From the NCBI GenBank assembly GCA_050250665.1, contig JBFWOF010000001.1, positions 1-64,000 of the forward strand: 64,000 bases of DNA. The letters are read 5' to 3'. The notes below the pieces were generated by a model. It saw only the letters and a list, made by a program, of their open reading frames with translations, did not search any database and was not told the origin of the DNA. The position numbers and the translations under genes were made by a program. Each line of letters begins with the position of its first letter. The stretch's first letter is position 1. Shown here in pieces: positions 6,562 to 15,894 of the stretch. This DNA is from JADKFD01 sp050250665. GTDB lineage: Bacteria; Pseudomonadota; Gammaproteobacteria; Xanthomonadales; SZUA-5.

Positions 6562-9500
6562 CTAGCCGGAATTGCGACGCATGCCCAGGGCGTGGTCGTA
6601 GTACCAGGTGGTGGCGTTACCCGAAGATCTTTGGCGCGTGCCACCCGATGACCCACCGGTCGTCGCCGGAAGTTGGATGGTCCCGTAGCGGCGGGCAGCC
6701 AATTCCAGATCCAGGCCTTGCGTGTCGGCAAGCAGTGTGAGGGCGTTCAGAAAGTCGCTCGCCAACCAAAGCCCTATCCGCTGACCGTAGCGTATCGGCT
6801 TGACATCGAATCGCGAGCCCGCGCCCCCCGCCCGCAGTTGGCCGTCGTCTTGCAAGAGTCGCCAACTCCAACCGGCCGCATGGTCCTCGTCGGGATACAT
6901 CACAAATGTCTCTTGCTGCTGGCCGGCTCTGAACGGTGATTTGTGTTGCGCTGCCGCTGTCAGAGCGACGGCGCTTTCCCACCAACGGCGCACGTTCAAT
7001 CCTGCCCAGTGATCGTCGGCCAACATCAACAACCGCAGCCGCTCGTGCTCCAGGTCGACGAGGTTGTTCTCCGGCTTCAGTGTCGCCCTGGCAGCGATGC
7101 GGGGCGCCGAGGTCAGTGGCTGATAGTCTTCGGCCAGCAGCAGTTCCGACAGTCGATGGCTGTTGAGCCTGAACTGCGCACTTTCGAATCCAGGATGGCG
7201 AAAGGCCACATCGCCGCTGCCGCGACCTTCGACATCGCGCCAGTTGCGATCGAGCAAGATGATATTGGCCTCGGTCGAGGCGCTCGGCGGCCGGTGACGA
7301 CGTACGCGGCCGGCAATCTGGATGATCGAGCGCATCGACGACGGTTCGATGACGGCCCAGTCGTAGTCGTGATCACGCCCCACTTCGGCGACGGGTGAGG
7401 CCAGCACGACGAAAATCTGGTTCGGCTCGACGCAAGAATCCAAGGTGCTGCGCAGATCGGCGTCGTCAAACAAGACTGCCTCATCATGACGCGCCAACAG
7501 GCGATCCAGCTGCCGCTCTATGTTTGAACGCAGCAGCAGCGGGAAACGCGAGTGATAGACGCACAAATGGATACGGGTGCCGTCTGGCGCAGTGTCGGCC
7601 AACAGGAAGCGCGCCATATCGATCTGCGGATCGATATTGGCCATGCGCACCAAGCCGATGCTGACGCGCTTGCCCGAATTGGGATCGACAACGTGATGCG
7701 CGTCGTGGAGCTCACAAAGCGATTGCAGAATGCGCTTGGCAAAGCCTTTCTTGAGTGCCGCGTCGCCCGTGGCGATGTCTACCGGAACAATCCGAGCGCG
7801 CCGCCGAATCTCCTGCTTCGAGGCGATATTCTTCAGGCGCATATCAACGAATCCAGCATGTGCACTCGCAAAGCTGGCCTCGTCCGCGTGTTCACTTTGC
7901 ACCGCCTTGTACTCGTCGAACCACGCGCAACAGATACTCACCGGCGCACCCGGCCGACCACGGTTGCGTTGAAAGTCGCTGCGGCCAGCGCAATAGGCCG
8001 CGTACAGTCCCTGCACGATGGCGGGCGCCAAAGTCGCGGAGGACAGCAGTACACGGCTACCGAACAAGCCCGCGAAATGCACCAGCCGGGTCAAGGCCGG
8101 CAAATCGTCCAGATCGAAATCGTCCGGCTCATCGAGCACCAGATCGGAAGTTAGCAAACGCAGGATCGGCGCAATCTGGTGGCCGCCGCGGGTCGCTTCG
8201 CAGGCGGGCATCAGGTGATCCACGGTGCATACCAGCACCGGTGCGGTGAGCAGATTCACCAGTTTGGCTTCGCCCCGCTTCAACCAATCGCCGAAGGCGC
8301 CCTGGGGCGGCGCGCCGTCATAGCGGACGTGAGTCTGGTCTTCAATCAATGCTCGCGCGGAGGAACTGCCGCGACCGCGGTCTCGTGCCAGCTGGTCGCT
8401 GGCACGAGCGTGTTCGTGCAGGGCGCGTACGGCGCTGCTGCCGATCATGACCGCCAGGTCGTCATCGTTCAGGTGCAATCGGTCGCGGTAGGCATCTCCT
8501 GTCTGCAGCGTCAGAGTGCGCAAGCCAAGCGCCACGCAGAAGCGCGCGCCCTGCAGTGGGTGCGCCAATCCGTACATGATTCGACCGTTGGCCAGTGTCT
8601 TGCCGCAGCCAGTGGAGGCCATGTTGACGCCGAAGAAGCCCTGTTCGGCAGAGCGACGCTGCAGCGCAACAGCTACATCAAAAGCACGATCCTGCCAACG
8701 AAATCGATCATCGGTGCTGCGTTGAGCGAAGGCCCGATGCCGCGCAAGTCTGCCGAAGATGCGAGGCAACTGCGGGAGATCGCGAACGACTTGTCGTGCG
8801 TGGCCTGCGACGCCGATCAGGTGCTCGTCCAGACGCTGTTTCGGGCGACCGTCGAAACCGGTATTGGCGTATGCCGCGTAGTTGGGATCGCCCAGCGAGG
8901 AATCGGCATTCTGGCTTGAATACTGGTGGTCGGCCATCATCAGCGCCGCCCTGGCCAGATGTGCGACAAAGGGATCGCGCAGCCAATCGCGTTCATTGAG
9001 ACTGCGCAGCCGCTTGAGCATTCGCGCGGCCAGATCGCTGGCGGCCTTGCGCCACTTGGGGCTGGCATCCGGAAGCCCCAGCTTGAAACTCCAGCATCGC
9101 GATCTTTCGGCGGCGGTGGCATCGGCGCGCACCGAACACCAACTGGCATCGAGCGCTTTCCAGAGCTTGTCGAATTGAAGCTCGGCACTAGTGGAACTGG
9201 CGGGCCACGGCAACCGGTGATGCGTCAGGATCAGCCAGCCGAGGGTCCGAGCGAGAGGTGGCAGGTTGGTGAACGGCGGCTGCGTATCGGCGACGCCATC
9301 GCGTTGTAGTCGGGTCAGCCAAGTGGAATCGGGTTCTCTGGATAGGCTCTGCAGACGCGCAAGCCAAACGGCGTCGTCATCGTCACCGACGAAGGCCTGA
9401 AACAGCCGCAGTGAAACCCATTCATGCCGATATGGATCGGCAACGAAGGGCGCGTTCGGGCGTAGCTTGTCCTGAAACAGCGCGCTGGCTTTGCCGAAGT

Positions 9501-9870
9501 CGTGCCAAAGCGCCGCCATGCGGGCCAGCAAGCTGATCACGCCGGCGCTGTGCCAATCGTTTTCGTCCTTTCGTCGGAGCACATCATGAGTCGTGGTGTT
9601 GGTCGGAACCGCGCCTTGGGCGTTGAACTTGCTGGCATCTCCAATAACCCACAGCAGTTCTCTGTGGTTCTGTCCGCGAATCCAATGGCAGGCAACTGCC
9701 GTGTTCTTGCGCGCGGTCTTGCGCAGCAACTTTCGCAGCGTGTTCAAGCCGTCCATGGTGATTGGCGTTTGCCACGTGCGGTCACCGCGACGCTCGCCGA
9801 ATTGATCAAGAATGCGGCGCGTCTCGGTGAGCGCGCGCTTCTCGCACTGCGAAACCAGCAGTACATTCAT
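6562..9870 (-). CDS. cas3: Cas2-Cas3 fusion, type I-F nuclease-helicase and adaptation factor
   Basis: The protein has 1102 residues, the expected size for the I-F fusion. Residues 1-95 are the Cas2-like domain (MNVLLVSQCEKRALTETRRILDQF). The HD nuclease domain follows with the His123-Asp124 pair (LWHDFGK), THHRLPW near 217 and ADH near 314. The superfamily-2 helicase has Walker A ASTGCGKT at about 418-425, DEPD at 580-583, LSSATL at 609-614 and a C-terminal QIAGRVRRHR motif VI. It degrades DNA marked by the Csy complex and partners Cas1 in spacer acquisition. Its start overlaps the cas1 stop by 4 nt (ATGA). The whole reading frame is intact. Confidence 0.98.
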   Translation of the reverse strand: MNVLLVSQCEKRALTETRRILDQFGERRGDRTWQTPITMDGLNTLRKLLRKTARKNTAVACHWIRGQNHRELLWVIGDASKFNAQGAVPTNTTTHDVLRRKDENDWHSAGVISLLARMAALWHDFGKASALFQDKLRPNAPFVADPYRHEWVSLRLFQAFVGDDDDAVWLARLQSLSREPDSTWLTRLQRDGVADTQPPFTNLPPLARTLGWLILTHHRLPWPASSTSAELQFDKLWKALDASWCSVRADATAAERSRCWSFKLGLPDASPKWRKAASDLAARMLKRLRSLNERDWLRDPFVAHLARAALMMADHQYSSQNADSSLGDPNYAAYANTGFDGRPKQRLDEHLIGVAGHARQVVRDLPQLPRIFGRLARHRAFAQRSTDDRFRWQDRAFDVAVALQRRSAEQGFFGVNMASTGCGKTLANGRIMYGLAHPLQGARFCVALGLRTLTLQTGDAYRDRLHLNDDDLAVMIGSSAVRALHEHARASDQLARDRGRGSSSARALIEDQTHVRYDGAPPQGAFGDWLKRGEAKLVNLLTAPVLVCTVDHLMPACEATRGGHQIAPILRLLTSDLVLDEPDDFDLDDLPALTRLVHFAGLFGSRVLLSSATLAPAIVQGLYAAYCAGRSDFQRNRGRPGAPVSICCAWFDEYKAVQSEHADEASFASAHAGFVDMRLKNIASKQEIRRRARIVPVDIATGDAALKKGFAKRILQSLCELHDAHHVVDPNSGKRVSIGLVRMANIDPQIDMARFLLADTAPDGTRIHLCVYHSRFPLLLRSNIERQLDRLLARHDEAVLFDDADLRSTLDSCVEPNQIFVVLASPVAEVGRDHDYDWAVIEPSSMRSIIQIAGRVRRHRPPSASTEANIILLDRNWRDVEGRGSGDVAFRHPGFESAQFRLNSHRLSELLLAEDYQPLTSAPRIAARATLKPENNLVDLEHERLRLLMLADDHWAGLNVRRWWESAVALTAAAQHKSPFRAGQQQETFVMYPDEDHAAGWSWRLLQDDGQLRAGGAGSRFDVKPIRYGQRIGLWLASDFLNALTLLADTQGLDLELAARRYGTIQLPATTGGSSGGTRQRSSGNATTWYYDHALGMRRNSG

Positions 9871-10859
9871 GACTTGCTCGCCATCGTCTCGTTAGCCACT
9901 CTCTTCAGCGTATCAATCATGAAATCGAGCGACTCCGTCTGCGTCAGCGCTTCAATGCAAGCAGTGCGGAACTCCTGTTCGCTGTCGCCGCGAATAGCGG
10001 ACACGAATGCCTGCGGTAGGACCACGGCGTCTTTCACCAGATCGGCTACGTCGAACACCAGTCCTCCGCGCCGGGTCTTGCCGTGGAGCACAGCCAATCC
10101 GTGGGGAAGCCCCAGCACCCAGGTCGCCACAGCGGCCAAACCGTAGGCGAGATAGTTCCCGTGATCGAGCAGGCCATTGGCGGGATCCGTGCCGTTGCCG
10201 TTCTTCGCGCGGGTGAAGTCACCGTAGCCCGTAGCGTTGGCGGCAAGCCGAAACAGGTGTTTGGTAAGCCGGGCCTCTTCAGTCAGCAACTCTTCGACGC
10301 TGCCGCTCGACAGCACATTGCTGCGTGATCTCTTTACCGCCGCTTCCAATTCATTGGCATTGACATTGAATCCGGCCGACTTGCGGGTACGAGAGAGCCA
10401 CTCGCCAAGCACGCGCTCCAGACGTGCGAGCTGCAGCAACTTGGCTGCCGCCAGTCGACCATCTTCGGCAAACCAGAATCCCACCCAGGCCTGCAGGTAC
10501 TCGGTGGGTCGATATTCGCTCTGCGGCGAGAGCCAGACGACGTCGATGTCAACCTCATTGGCCGCGAATAGCGGTGTTCCGCCGCCGCCACAGAATCCAA
10601 CAAGCACCCCGGCCTTGGCCAATTCGCGCATGGCCGATTGAGTTATCGACGTACCGGTGCCGAGAAGGATCGACGTTGTATTGGCAATCGGGATGTTCCA
10701 ATACAGCGATTGTTTTCCTTGATCCGTCACGTATTCGACGCGGCCGCCCTTGACCAGGACACGACAATGTTCAAGAAAGTAGATGTTGGCGCGCTTGCTA
10801 TGAAGAATAGTCTTCAGATCGGCCGAAGTAAGGTCTCTTGCGCGATTGAACGAGTTCAT
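9867..10859 (-). CDS. cas1: Cas1, type I-F spacer integrase
   Basis: The open frame extends upstream to 11021, but similarity to known I-F Cas1 begins at the ATG at 10859 (MNSFNRARDLTSADLKTILHSKRANIYF), giving 330 residues, the family's normal length. The family core VEYVTDQGKQSLYWNIPIAN and LVGFCGGGGTPLF is present. The C-terminal half carries the metal site, with the His of GLAVLHGK and the Asp of LVFDVADL. It integrates new spacers at the leader end with the Cas2 domain of Cas2-3. It is the first gene of a two-gene adaptation operon. Confidence 0.97.
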   Translation of the reverse strand: MNSFNRARDLTSADLKTILHSKRANIYFLEHCRVLVKGGRVEYVTDQGKQSLYWNIPIANTTSILLGTGTSITQSAMRELAKAGVLVGFCGGGGTPLFAANEVDIDVVWLSPQSEYRPTEYLQAWVGFWFAEDGRLAAAKLLQLARLERVLGEWLSRTRKSAGFNVNANELEAAVKRSRSNVLSSGSVEELLTEEARLTKHLFRLAANATGYGDFTRAKNGNGTDPANGLLDHGNYLAYGLAAVATWVLGLPHGLAVLHGKTRRGGLVFDVADLVKDAVVLPQAFVSAIRGDSEQEFRTACIEALTQTESLDFMIDTLKRVANETMASKS

Positions 10860-11565
10860 CTTGGCGACCCCGCTTGCAGTATCAAGAGCCACGAAGCTCC
10901 TGCCAACATCATTGTTCGACGCTGCGCGATGACCAATGTCGAAACGACTGGATTCGACATCAGGCCCCGGTGGCTCATGAATGACATCTGCGTGTCTCAC
11001 CAGATGAGACTGAAAGAACATGAACGCGCACAGTTACATGGCGCATTCGCCCTACCCCGATACCGCCACCAGCGACATTTTTGTTGGTTGAGATTCATCG
11101 TCTTTGCGCTTCGTTTCCGCCCTTGAGTATCGACAGCCTGCCGCATGTCGGCGTGCGTGTAAGTGACCCCTGGAAACAAGGAGCGCTGGCCGCACGGTCG
11201 ATCTCAGCGGAATTCAATCTTTGACATTTCGGCCGGGACTCGGCTCGTGGGAGGCGACGCTGTCTCTATTCGGCGTGCTGTTGCCTGATTCTTGTGGTCG
11301 ATGCGAAACGAGTACGTCGTGGTCAGCGGGTTGCTTGCCGCAGCCGGAATTACGCGATGCGTGGGTTTTGCACGGCGTGCGCCCGGCGCGGCTCAATGTC
11401 GTCGAATGGGCAACATCTCGCTGTTGCGCATCGCCGCAGTCGGCGCCAACCTATGACCAAAGTTCGCGCAATCGAATCGGCGGATTCACCTCCGGCGGAT
11501 CCGCCCTACGTCTACCCGGCGTGATTCAGCCGAGCCATAGTTGGTTCGCTAGGGGAGATAAAGCT
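10860..11565. other. non-coding region between cas1 and the next gene
   Basis: The stretch should hold the cas1 promoter on the minus strand, but I cannot place it. The open frames crossing it show no family features. A REP-like hairpin lies at about 11476-11520 (GGCGGATTCACC / GGCGGATCCGCC followed by CTACG). I see nothing else. Confidence 0.5.
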
Positions 11566-11967
11566 ATGAACAAGTATGGCCAGACGGCCGTGCGTGCGGT
11601 TCAGCTACTGCAAGCAGGGATGAGCGAACCTGAGGCCGCCTGGAAGCAGGCCGCGAAGGAGATGTTCCCTGAGTCTGAGGCGTCGCGCGCCAAGGTCTGT
11701 CCCAAGGCCGCGTTCCTCGGGCTTTGCAGCGCCGGTTTGATCAACGGCGTCCCGCGGGCACTGGAGGTGTCTGGCACCGATGGTTTGAACGCCCGCTACG
11801 CACGCAACGCGGTTGAGCTACTGCAATCTGAGCCCCACTGGGCCACGGAGAAGGCAGGCGAGGTATGGAAGGAAGTGATGCGGCGCCTCGGCAATGCGCC
11901 AAGCAAGCGTGCAAATGGTCAGATGGATGTGGTGCTTGCGTTGTGGGCGAATGGCTTGATTTGTTGA
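11566..11967 (+). CDS. small protein of unknown function, DUF6979-like
   Basis: The protein has 133 residues. The ATG at 11566 is preceded by an AGGGGAG ribosome-binding site; the longer upstream frame shows no conserved character. The sequence MNKYGQTAVRAVQLL, then EAAWKQAAKEMFP and CPKAAFLGLCSAGLINGVPRA, recalls a widespread uncharacterised family that I believe is DUF6979, often found near mobile or defence genes. No catalytic motif or membrane segment is visible. The protein looks soluble and helical. It lies next to the CRISPR-Cas locus but is transcribed away from it, so a functional link is speculative. Confidence 0.7.
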   Translation: MNKYGQTAVRAVQLLQAGMSEPEAAWKQAAKEMFPESEASRAKVCPKAAFLGLCSAGLINGVPRALEVSGTDGLNARYARNAVELLQSEPHWATEKAGEVWKEVMRRLGNAPSKRANGQMDVVLALWANGLIC

Positions 11968-12066
11968 TGATTGCGCCACAGCCGCCGGTTGAAGTCGCAA
12001 TCGCGGCGGATTGGTGTGTGTAGGCTGGCGATGGCGAGTTCTGGGCCGCGATAGCTGGCCGATGGC

Positions 12067-12276
12067 CCTGCGACCTTCGACCATGGGCCTGTGACCTTCG
12101 ACCATGAGCCTGCGAGCTTTGACCTTAAGCCTGCGACCTTTGACGGCGAGCCTGTGACCTTCGACCATAAGCCTGTGACCTTCGACGATGGGCTGGCGAG
12201 CTTCGCGTATGGGCGCGGCGCATTGACTCACGGGCTTCCGAGCTTGGGCTTCAAGCCTGTGGCATTGGCTGGCGTG
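12067..12276. repeat. 21-bp minisatellite, about ten units
   Basis: Ten consecutive 21-bp units run in register from 12067. The left six are well conserved (CCTGTGACCTTCGACCAT plus three bases) and the rest decay to the right. Because 21 is divisible by three, both strands stay open as heptapeptide repeats, such as PVTFDHK on plus and RLMVEGH on minus. Neither frame has a convincing start or known relatives, so I call it a non-coding repeat. Confidence 0.8.
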
Positions 12277-12815
12277 GGCGCGGCCTTCGGCTTTGGGCCT
12301 GGACAGGTTCACCGTTGGGCTGATGGTGTACGGCCTTGGGCCTGGCGTGGCTCGTCGTTGGGCTGGCGACCTTGGGCGTTGGGGGTGAACTTGCTCGTCG
12401 TTTCACGGGCGACCTTCGTCATTGAGCCTGGCGTGGCTTGCACGCCGACGGCGAGCACTCGGCGTTGGGCCTGGCGTGCTCATCGTTGGACGGGCGAGGT
12501 TCGTCTTCGGGCCTGAACTCGCCCAGGCGCCGACTGCGCGCCTTCAGCGTCCCGGGTGGCCAGCCCAAAGCCCGACTCTAGGCGGTCATCGCCGGGCGCG
12601 GCCGGCCCAACGCCCGGCCGGCAAGATCCATCGATGCATGCGGCGCGTGCAACGATGAGCGGCCACAGTTCATCGTTCAGTCTTTTTTAACCTGCGTTTC
12701 ACCGCCTGACATGGCGCGCCGGTTGAATGGCCTCACCCCGGACGCACTGACCGGGGAACGATCAGCGCCAAGGGGCGCGGACGTTTATCCAAAGAAGCCA
12801 AAAAGGAAAGCAAAT
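12277..12815. other. decayed repeat-rich non-coding region
   Basis: The tract continues with degenerate TTGGGCCTGGCGTGGCTCG-like units up to about 12510, then unique sequence leading to the ribosome-binding site of the next gene (AAGGAAAG at 12803-12810). I see no gene. Confidence 0.5.
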
Positions 12816-13301
12816 ATGTCGATTCAGAACCTCGTAGACCTCAATCTCACCGAAGCCCAGATCGTTGCCGTGGATGCAGCGCTGACGACGCTGGAAACTG
12901 AACTGTCTGGCCTGGTGGCCCTGAGCCAGACGGACAAGCGCCGCATGCGGCGGATGGGGGTGAAAAGCGAGAGCTTCAGCCGCCAGGCCCTGCAGGTGGT
13001 CAGCCAGCATCCGCAGATGATTCCGGCCAATATTCCGGTCGAATCGGCGCAGGCCGATCTGAAACTGCTGGACCAGTTGCGGCCGATTCTGACCCGGATC
13101 ACTCGCTTGTGTGAGCGAGGCAATGACACCGATGCTGCGCTGGGCAACGACATCATGACGGTGGCCTTGCAGGCCTACGGTCTGCTCAAACTCACCGGCC
13201 GCAGTGAAGGCCTGGAGAGCTTGCGCAAGGACTTGTCTGGTCGCTTCTCCAGGAGCAAACGGGCCAGCGCGGGGACTCCCCCGCTTGCATCGGCGGCGTA
13301 G
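12816..13301 (+). CDS. conserved small helical protein of unknown function
   Basis: The protein has 161 residues. The ATG at 12816 follows an AAGGAAAG ribosome-binding site, a better start than the upstream one. It begins MSIQNLVDLNLTEAQIVAVDAALTTLE and continues with a charged, mainly helical sequence; LGNDIMTVALQAYGLLKLTGRSEGLESLRKDLSGRF near the end resembles a family of hypothetical proteins common in proteobacteria. There is no signal peptide, membrane segment or catalytic motif. A strong terminator follows. I do not know its function. Confidence 0.8.
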   Translation: MSIQNLVDLNLTEAQIVAVDAALTTLETELSGLVALSQTDKRRMRRMGVKSESFSRQALQVVSQHPQMIPANIPVESAQADLKLLDQLRPILTRITRLCERGNDTDAALGNDIMTVALQAYGLLKLTGRSEGLESLRKDLSGRFSRSKRASAGTPPLASAA

Positions 13302-13330
13302 CGCCGCCCTGCTCTACCCTTGGACGAAAG

Positions 13331-13352
13331 AGCCGCTGATGCGGCTTTTTTT
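13331..13352 (+). terminator. rho-independent terminator
   Basis: AGCCGC-TGAT-GCGGCT forms a 6-bp GC-rich stem with a four-base loop and runs straight into a series of Ts, 30 nt after the stop of the preceding gene. Confidence 0.9.
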
Positions 13353-13493
13353 GTGTCTGCGGTTTGGTGGTGCTGCCGGGGTGATGTGGGTGACCGTTCG
13401 AAAGGCACGAGCGCCGAGTGCAACTCGGCGATCCCAGGGCGGGAAACAGTGCCTTCTGCCAGTTGCCACAAATCTCCGTTACACTCGCGCGCC

Positions 13494-14069
13494 ATGACCG
13501 CTGATCTTCAGACCACTCGCGTACTCTCGCTGGACAGCTCCGGGCGCATCCTGGACTGGATCAGTTGGCAATCTGCCGTTTGCCTCTATGTTCGAGAGGC
13601 GGTGCTGTGGACCGTGGGCGAACCCTGTCTGACCGTGCATGGCGGCGAGAACCGTCTGAGCGGCGAGCAGAGCCTGATCCATCTGCACCCGATCGTGGCC
13701 AGTCGTACCAAGGCCAAGACACCGCTGGTCGATCCGGCACCGGCCTTGACCAATCAGGCCCTGTTCTCGCGTGATCGCCATCTGTGCATGTATTGCGGAC
13801 GTCACTACACGCGCTCGGAACTCACTCGCGATCATGTGCTGCCGCTGTCCAAGGGCGGTCAGGACATCTGGGAGAACGTGGTCGCCGCCTGCCTGCACTG
13901 CAACACCCACAAGGGCAACCGCACGCCACAACAGGCGGGCATGCCGCTGTTGGCCATCCCCTTCCGGCCGAGTTGGGTGGAGCATCTGATCCTGTCCAAT
14001 CGCCACATCCTGGCCGATCAGATGGATTTTCTGCTGGGCCACATGCCGCGCAAGCGGCGGCTGATGTAG
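13494..14069 (+). CDS. HNH endonuclease
   Basis: The protein has 191 residues. The C-terminal half is a classic HNH nuclease: zinc-binding CMYC at 98-101, the catalytic RDHVLPLSKGG (His114), WENVVAACLHCNTHKGNRT with the second Cys pair 133/136 and the HNH Asn. The N-terminal half (RVLSLDSSGRILDWISWQSAV) is typical of the stand-alone, chromosomal HNH family widespread in proteobacteria. I chose the ATG at 13494 because conserved sequence starts there. Its substrate is unknown. It is monocistronic and starts about 140 nt after a terminator. Confidence 0.93.
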   Translation: MTADLQTTRVLSLDSSGRILDWISWQSAVCLYVREAVLWTVGEPCLTVHGGENRLSGEQSLIHLHPIVASRTKAKTPLVDPAPALTNQALFSRDRHLCMYCGRHYTRSELTRDHVLPLSKGGQDIWENVVAACLHCNTHKGNRTPQQAGMPLLAIPFRPSWVEHLILSNRHILADQMDFLLGHMPRKRRLM

Positions 14070-14111
14070 GCATGCGCGGCACAGAAAGCCCTTATAAGCC
14101 GCGGCTCTCGT

Positions 14112-14317
14112 AGAGCGGAGCTTGCTCCGCTGCTCTGGCTGGGCTTGTGCTGTTGCCTTTAACGCCCCCAACAACGGCACATCCTGCCGAGCAAGCTCGG
14201 CACTACAAGAGCCTCGAACACCGAAGCACATCCTGATGAGCAAGCTCGGCAATACAAGGGCCTCGTACACCGACGCTCTGGCAGAGCGGAGCTTGCTCCG
14301 CTGCTCTGGCTGGGCTT
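14112..14317. repeat. duplicated hairpin repeat
   Basis: Two copies of a 35-bp unit containing AGCGGAGCTTGCTCCGCT, then GCTCTGGCTGGGCTT, lie at about 14112-14146 and 14283-14317. Between them are two related units with GAGCAAGCTCGG hairpins. They look like REP elements between two genes. Confidence 0.75.
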
Positions 14318-14398
14318 TGCGTCCGGCGCCTCGTCACTTTCCTGTTGGGGCCTGATGGGTCACCATCGGCGCTCTCCAGCTTTGCGGGATCAGCACTG

Positions 14399-15700
14399 AT
14401 GAGATCAATACGCCGATTGCACCCGGTCTGCTGCGCGCTGTTTGCGCTGACACTGGCGCCGCAGATCCCGGCGGCGGAGCTGTCCGAGGCACTTCAAGAT
14501 CAGGTGATCGAGTGGCGCCGTGACTTGCATCAGCACCCCGAACTCGGCAACAGCGAAACCCGAACCGCGGGCATCATTGCTGCGCATCTGAGGGCGCTGG
14601 GTCTGGAGGTTCACGAAGGCATTGCCGTTACTGGCGTGATCGGCTACCTCAAGGGTGGCAAGCCCGGACCCTTTCTGGCCCTGCGTGCCGACATGGATGC
14701 GCTGCCGGTCAGCGAGCAGACCGATCTGCCCTTTGCCTCGACCGTGACGGCTGAGTTTCGCGGCGAGCAAGTCGGGGTGATGCATGCCTGCGGCCACGAT
14801 GCTCATGTGGCCATGCTGATGGGCCTGGCCCAGGTGCTGGCCGGGCAACGCGAGACCTTGCCCGGCAGCGTGCTCTTCATTTTCCAGCCGGCTGAAGAAG
14901 GTTCACCGGATGGCGAACTGGCCGGCGCCCAGCGCATGTTGGCCGAGGGTCTGTTCAGTGACCGCTATTACGGCAAGCCCGATGCGGTCTTCGGCATGCA
15001 TGTGCGCTCACTGCTCAACACCGGCCAGATCGGCCTGCGCAGCGGCCCGGCGCTGGCCTCGTCCGATACCTTCTCGATTCAGGTGATCGGCAAGCAGACG
15101 CACGGCTCCAGACCCTGGCACGGCGTCGATCCCATCGTCGTCGGTAGCGAGATCGTGCTCAATCTGCAGCAGATCGTGTCCCGCGAACTGGACATCACGG
15201 CCCTGCCCACCGTCGTCACCATCGGCCAGTTCAAGTCGGGAATACGCCAGAACATCATCCCCGACGATGCCTTCCTGCTGGGCACCATCCGCAGCTTCGA
15301 TCCGGTGCAGCGCAAGCTGGTGATCGGTGCCATCGAGCGCCGCGCCACCGCCATCGCCGCCGCTGCCAATGCCCAGGCCATCTTCACGCTGAAGCCGAAT
15401 GGCTATGTCGTGACCGTCAACAATCCCGAACTCGTGACTCGCATGACGCCGCTGCTGGCCGCCACCGAGGGCGTGACCGAGGTGGTCGACATGGCCCTGA
15501 TCACCGGCGCCGAAGACTTCAGCTTCTACGCCCGTGAGGTGCCCGGCCTGTTCTTCTTTGTCGGTGTCACCCCACCCGGCCAGGATCCGGAACAGGCCCC
15601 GGGCAACCATTCGCCGCGCTTCGTCGTCGACGAAGCCGGATTGCCCATCGGCATGCGCGCCATGCTCAAGGTGACGCTGGCCTTTCTCAACGGGAAGTAG
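14399..15700 (+). CDS. exported M20-family metallo-amidohydrolase
   Basis: The protein has 433 residues. The ATG at 14399 gives a signal peptide (RRLHPVCCALFALTLAPQIPAAE). The M20D core is clear: WRRDLHQHPELG, RADMDALP at 96-103, the metal site HACGHDAH (129-136), the catalytic PAEEG (164-168) and the C-terminal TGAEDFSFY. Relatives hydrolyse N-acyl amino acids, hippurate or related amides. The export signal places it in the periplasm, where it may process acylated amino acids or peptides. It stands alone between repeat clusters. The precise substrate cannot be told. Confidence 0.92.
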   Translation: MRSIRRLHPVCCALFALTLAPQIPAAELSEALQDQVIEWRRDLHQHPELGNSETRTAGIIAAHLRALGLEVHEGIAVTGVIGYLKGGKPGPFLALRADMDALPVSEQTDLPFASTVTAEFRGEQVGVMHACGHDAHVAMLMGLAQVLAGQRETLPGSVLFIFQPAEEGSPDGELAGAQRMLAEGLFSDRYYGKPDAVFGMHVRSLLNTGQIGLRSGPALASSDTFSIQVIGKQTHGSRPWHGVDPIVVGSEIVLNLQQIVSRELDITALPTVVTIGQFKSGIRQNIIPDDAFLLGTIRSFDPVQRKLVIGAIERRATAIAAAANAQAIFTLKPNGYVVTVNNPELVTRMTPLLAATEGVTEVVDMALITGAEDFSFYAREVPGLFFFVGVTPPGQDPEQAPGNHSPRFVVDEAGLPIGMRAMLKVTLAFLNGK

Positions 15701-15739
15701 CGCTGAAAGACCGCGCCAGGGAGGTCGACGCAAGGCCAT

Positions 15740-15860
15740 CTGTGGGAGCGGCTTCAGCCGCGATGGAACGTCCGCAGCCACCGCGATCTGCGGTCGCGCC
15801 GCAAGGGCGCTCCTACCAGGGAGGACTTGCGAGTCGCGCCGCAAGGGCGCTCCTACAAGA
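15740..15860. repeat. REP-like elements (GTGGGAGCGG family)
   Basis: The cluster contains TGTGGGAGCGGCTTCAGCCG, then two copies of GCGCCGCAAGGGCGCTCCTA. These are variants of the most common repeat family of the window. Confidence 0.8.
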
Positions 15861-15894
15861 CGCCGAGCTCTCCGGGCCTGATCGCTCAAGGATC

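Noticed and set aside
10441..10460. Possible target of a hypothetical guide (CC followed by AGTCG) inside cas1
   Set aside because: Only five bases match the segment between the two repeat-like hairpins, which is expected by chance.
10860..11021. N-terminal extension of cas1 to 11021
   Set aside because: The 54 extra residues have no likeness to Cas1, and the ATG at 10859 gives the normal family start and length.
11818..12516. Heptad-repeat open frames on both strands over the 21-bp minisatellite
   Set aside because: Both strands are open only because the period is a multiple of three. There is no convincing start, and conservation decays along the tract.
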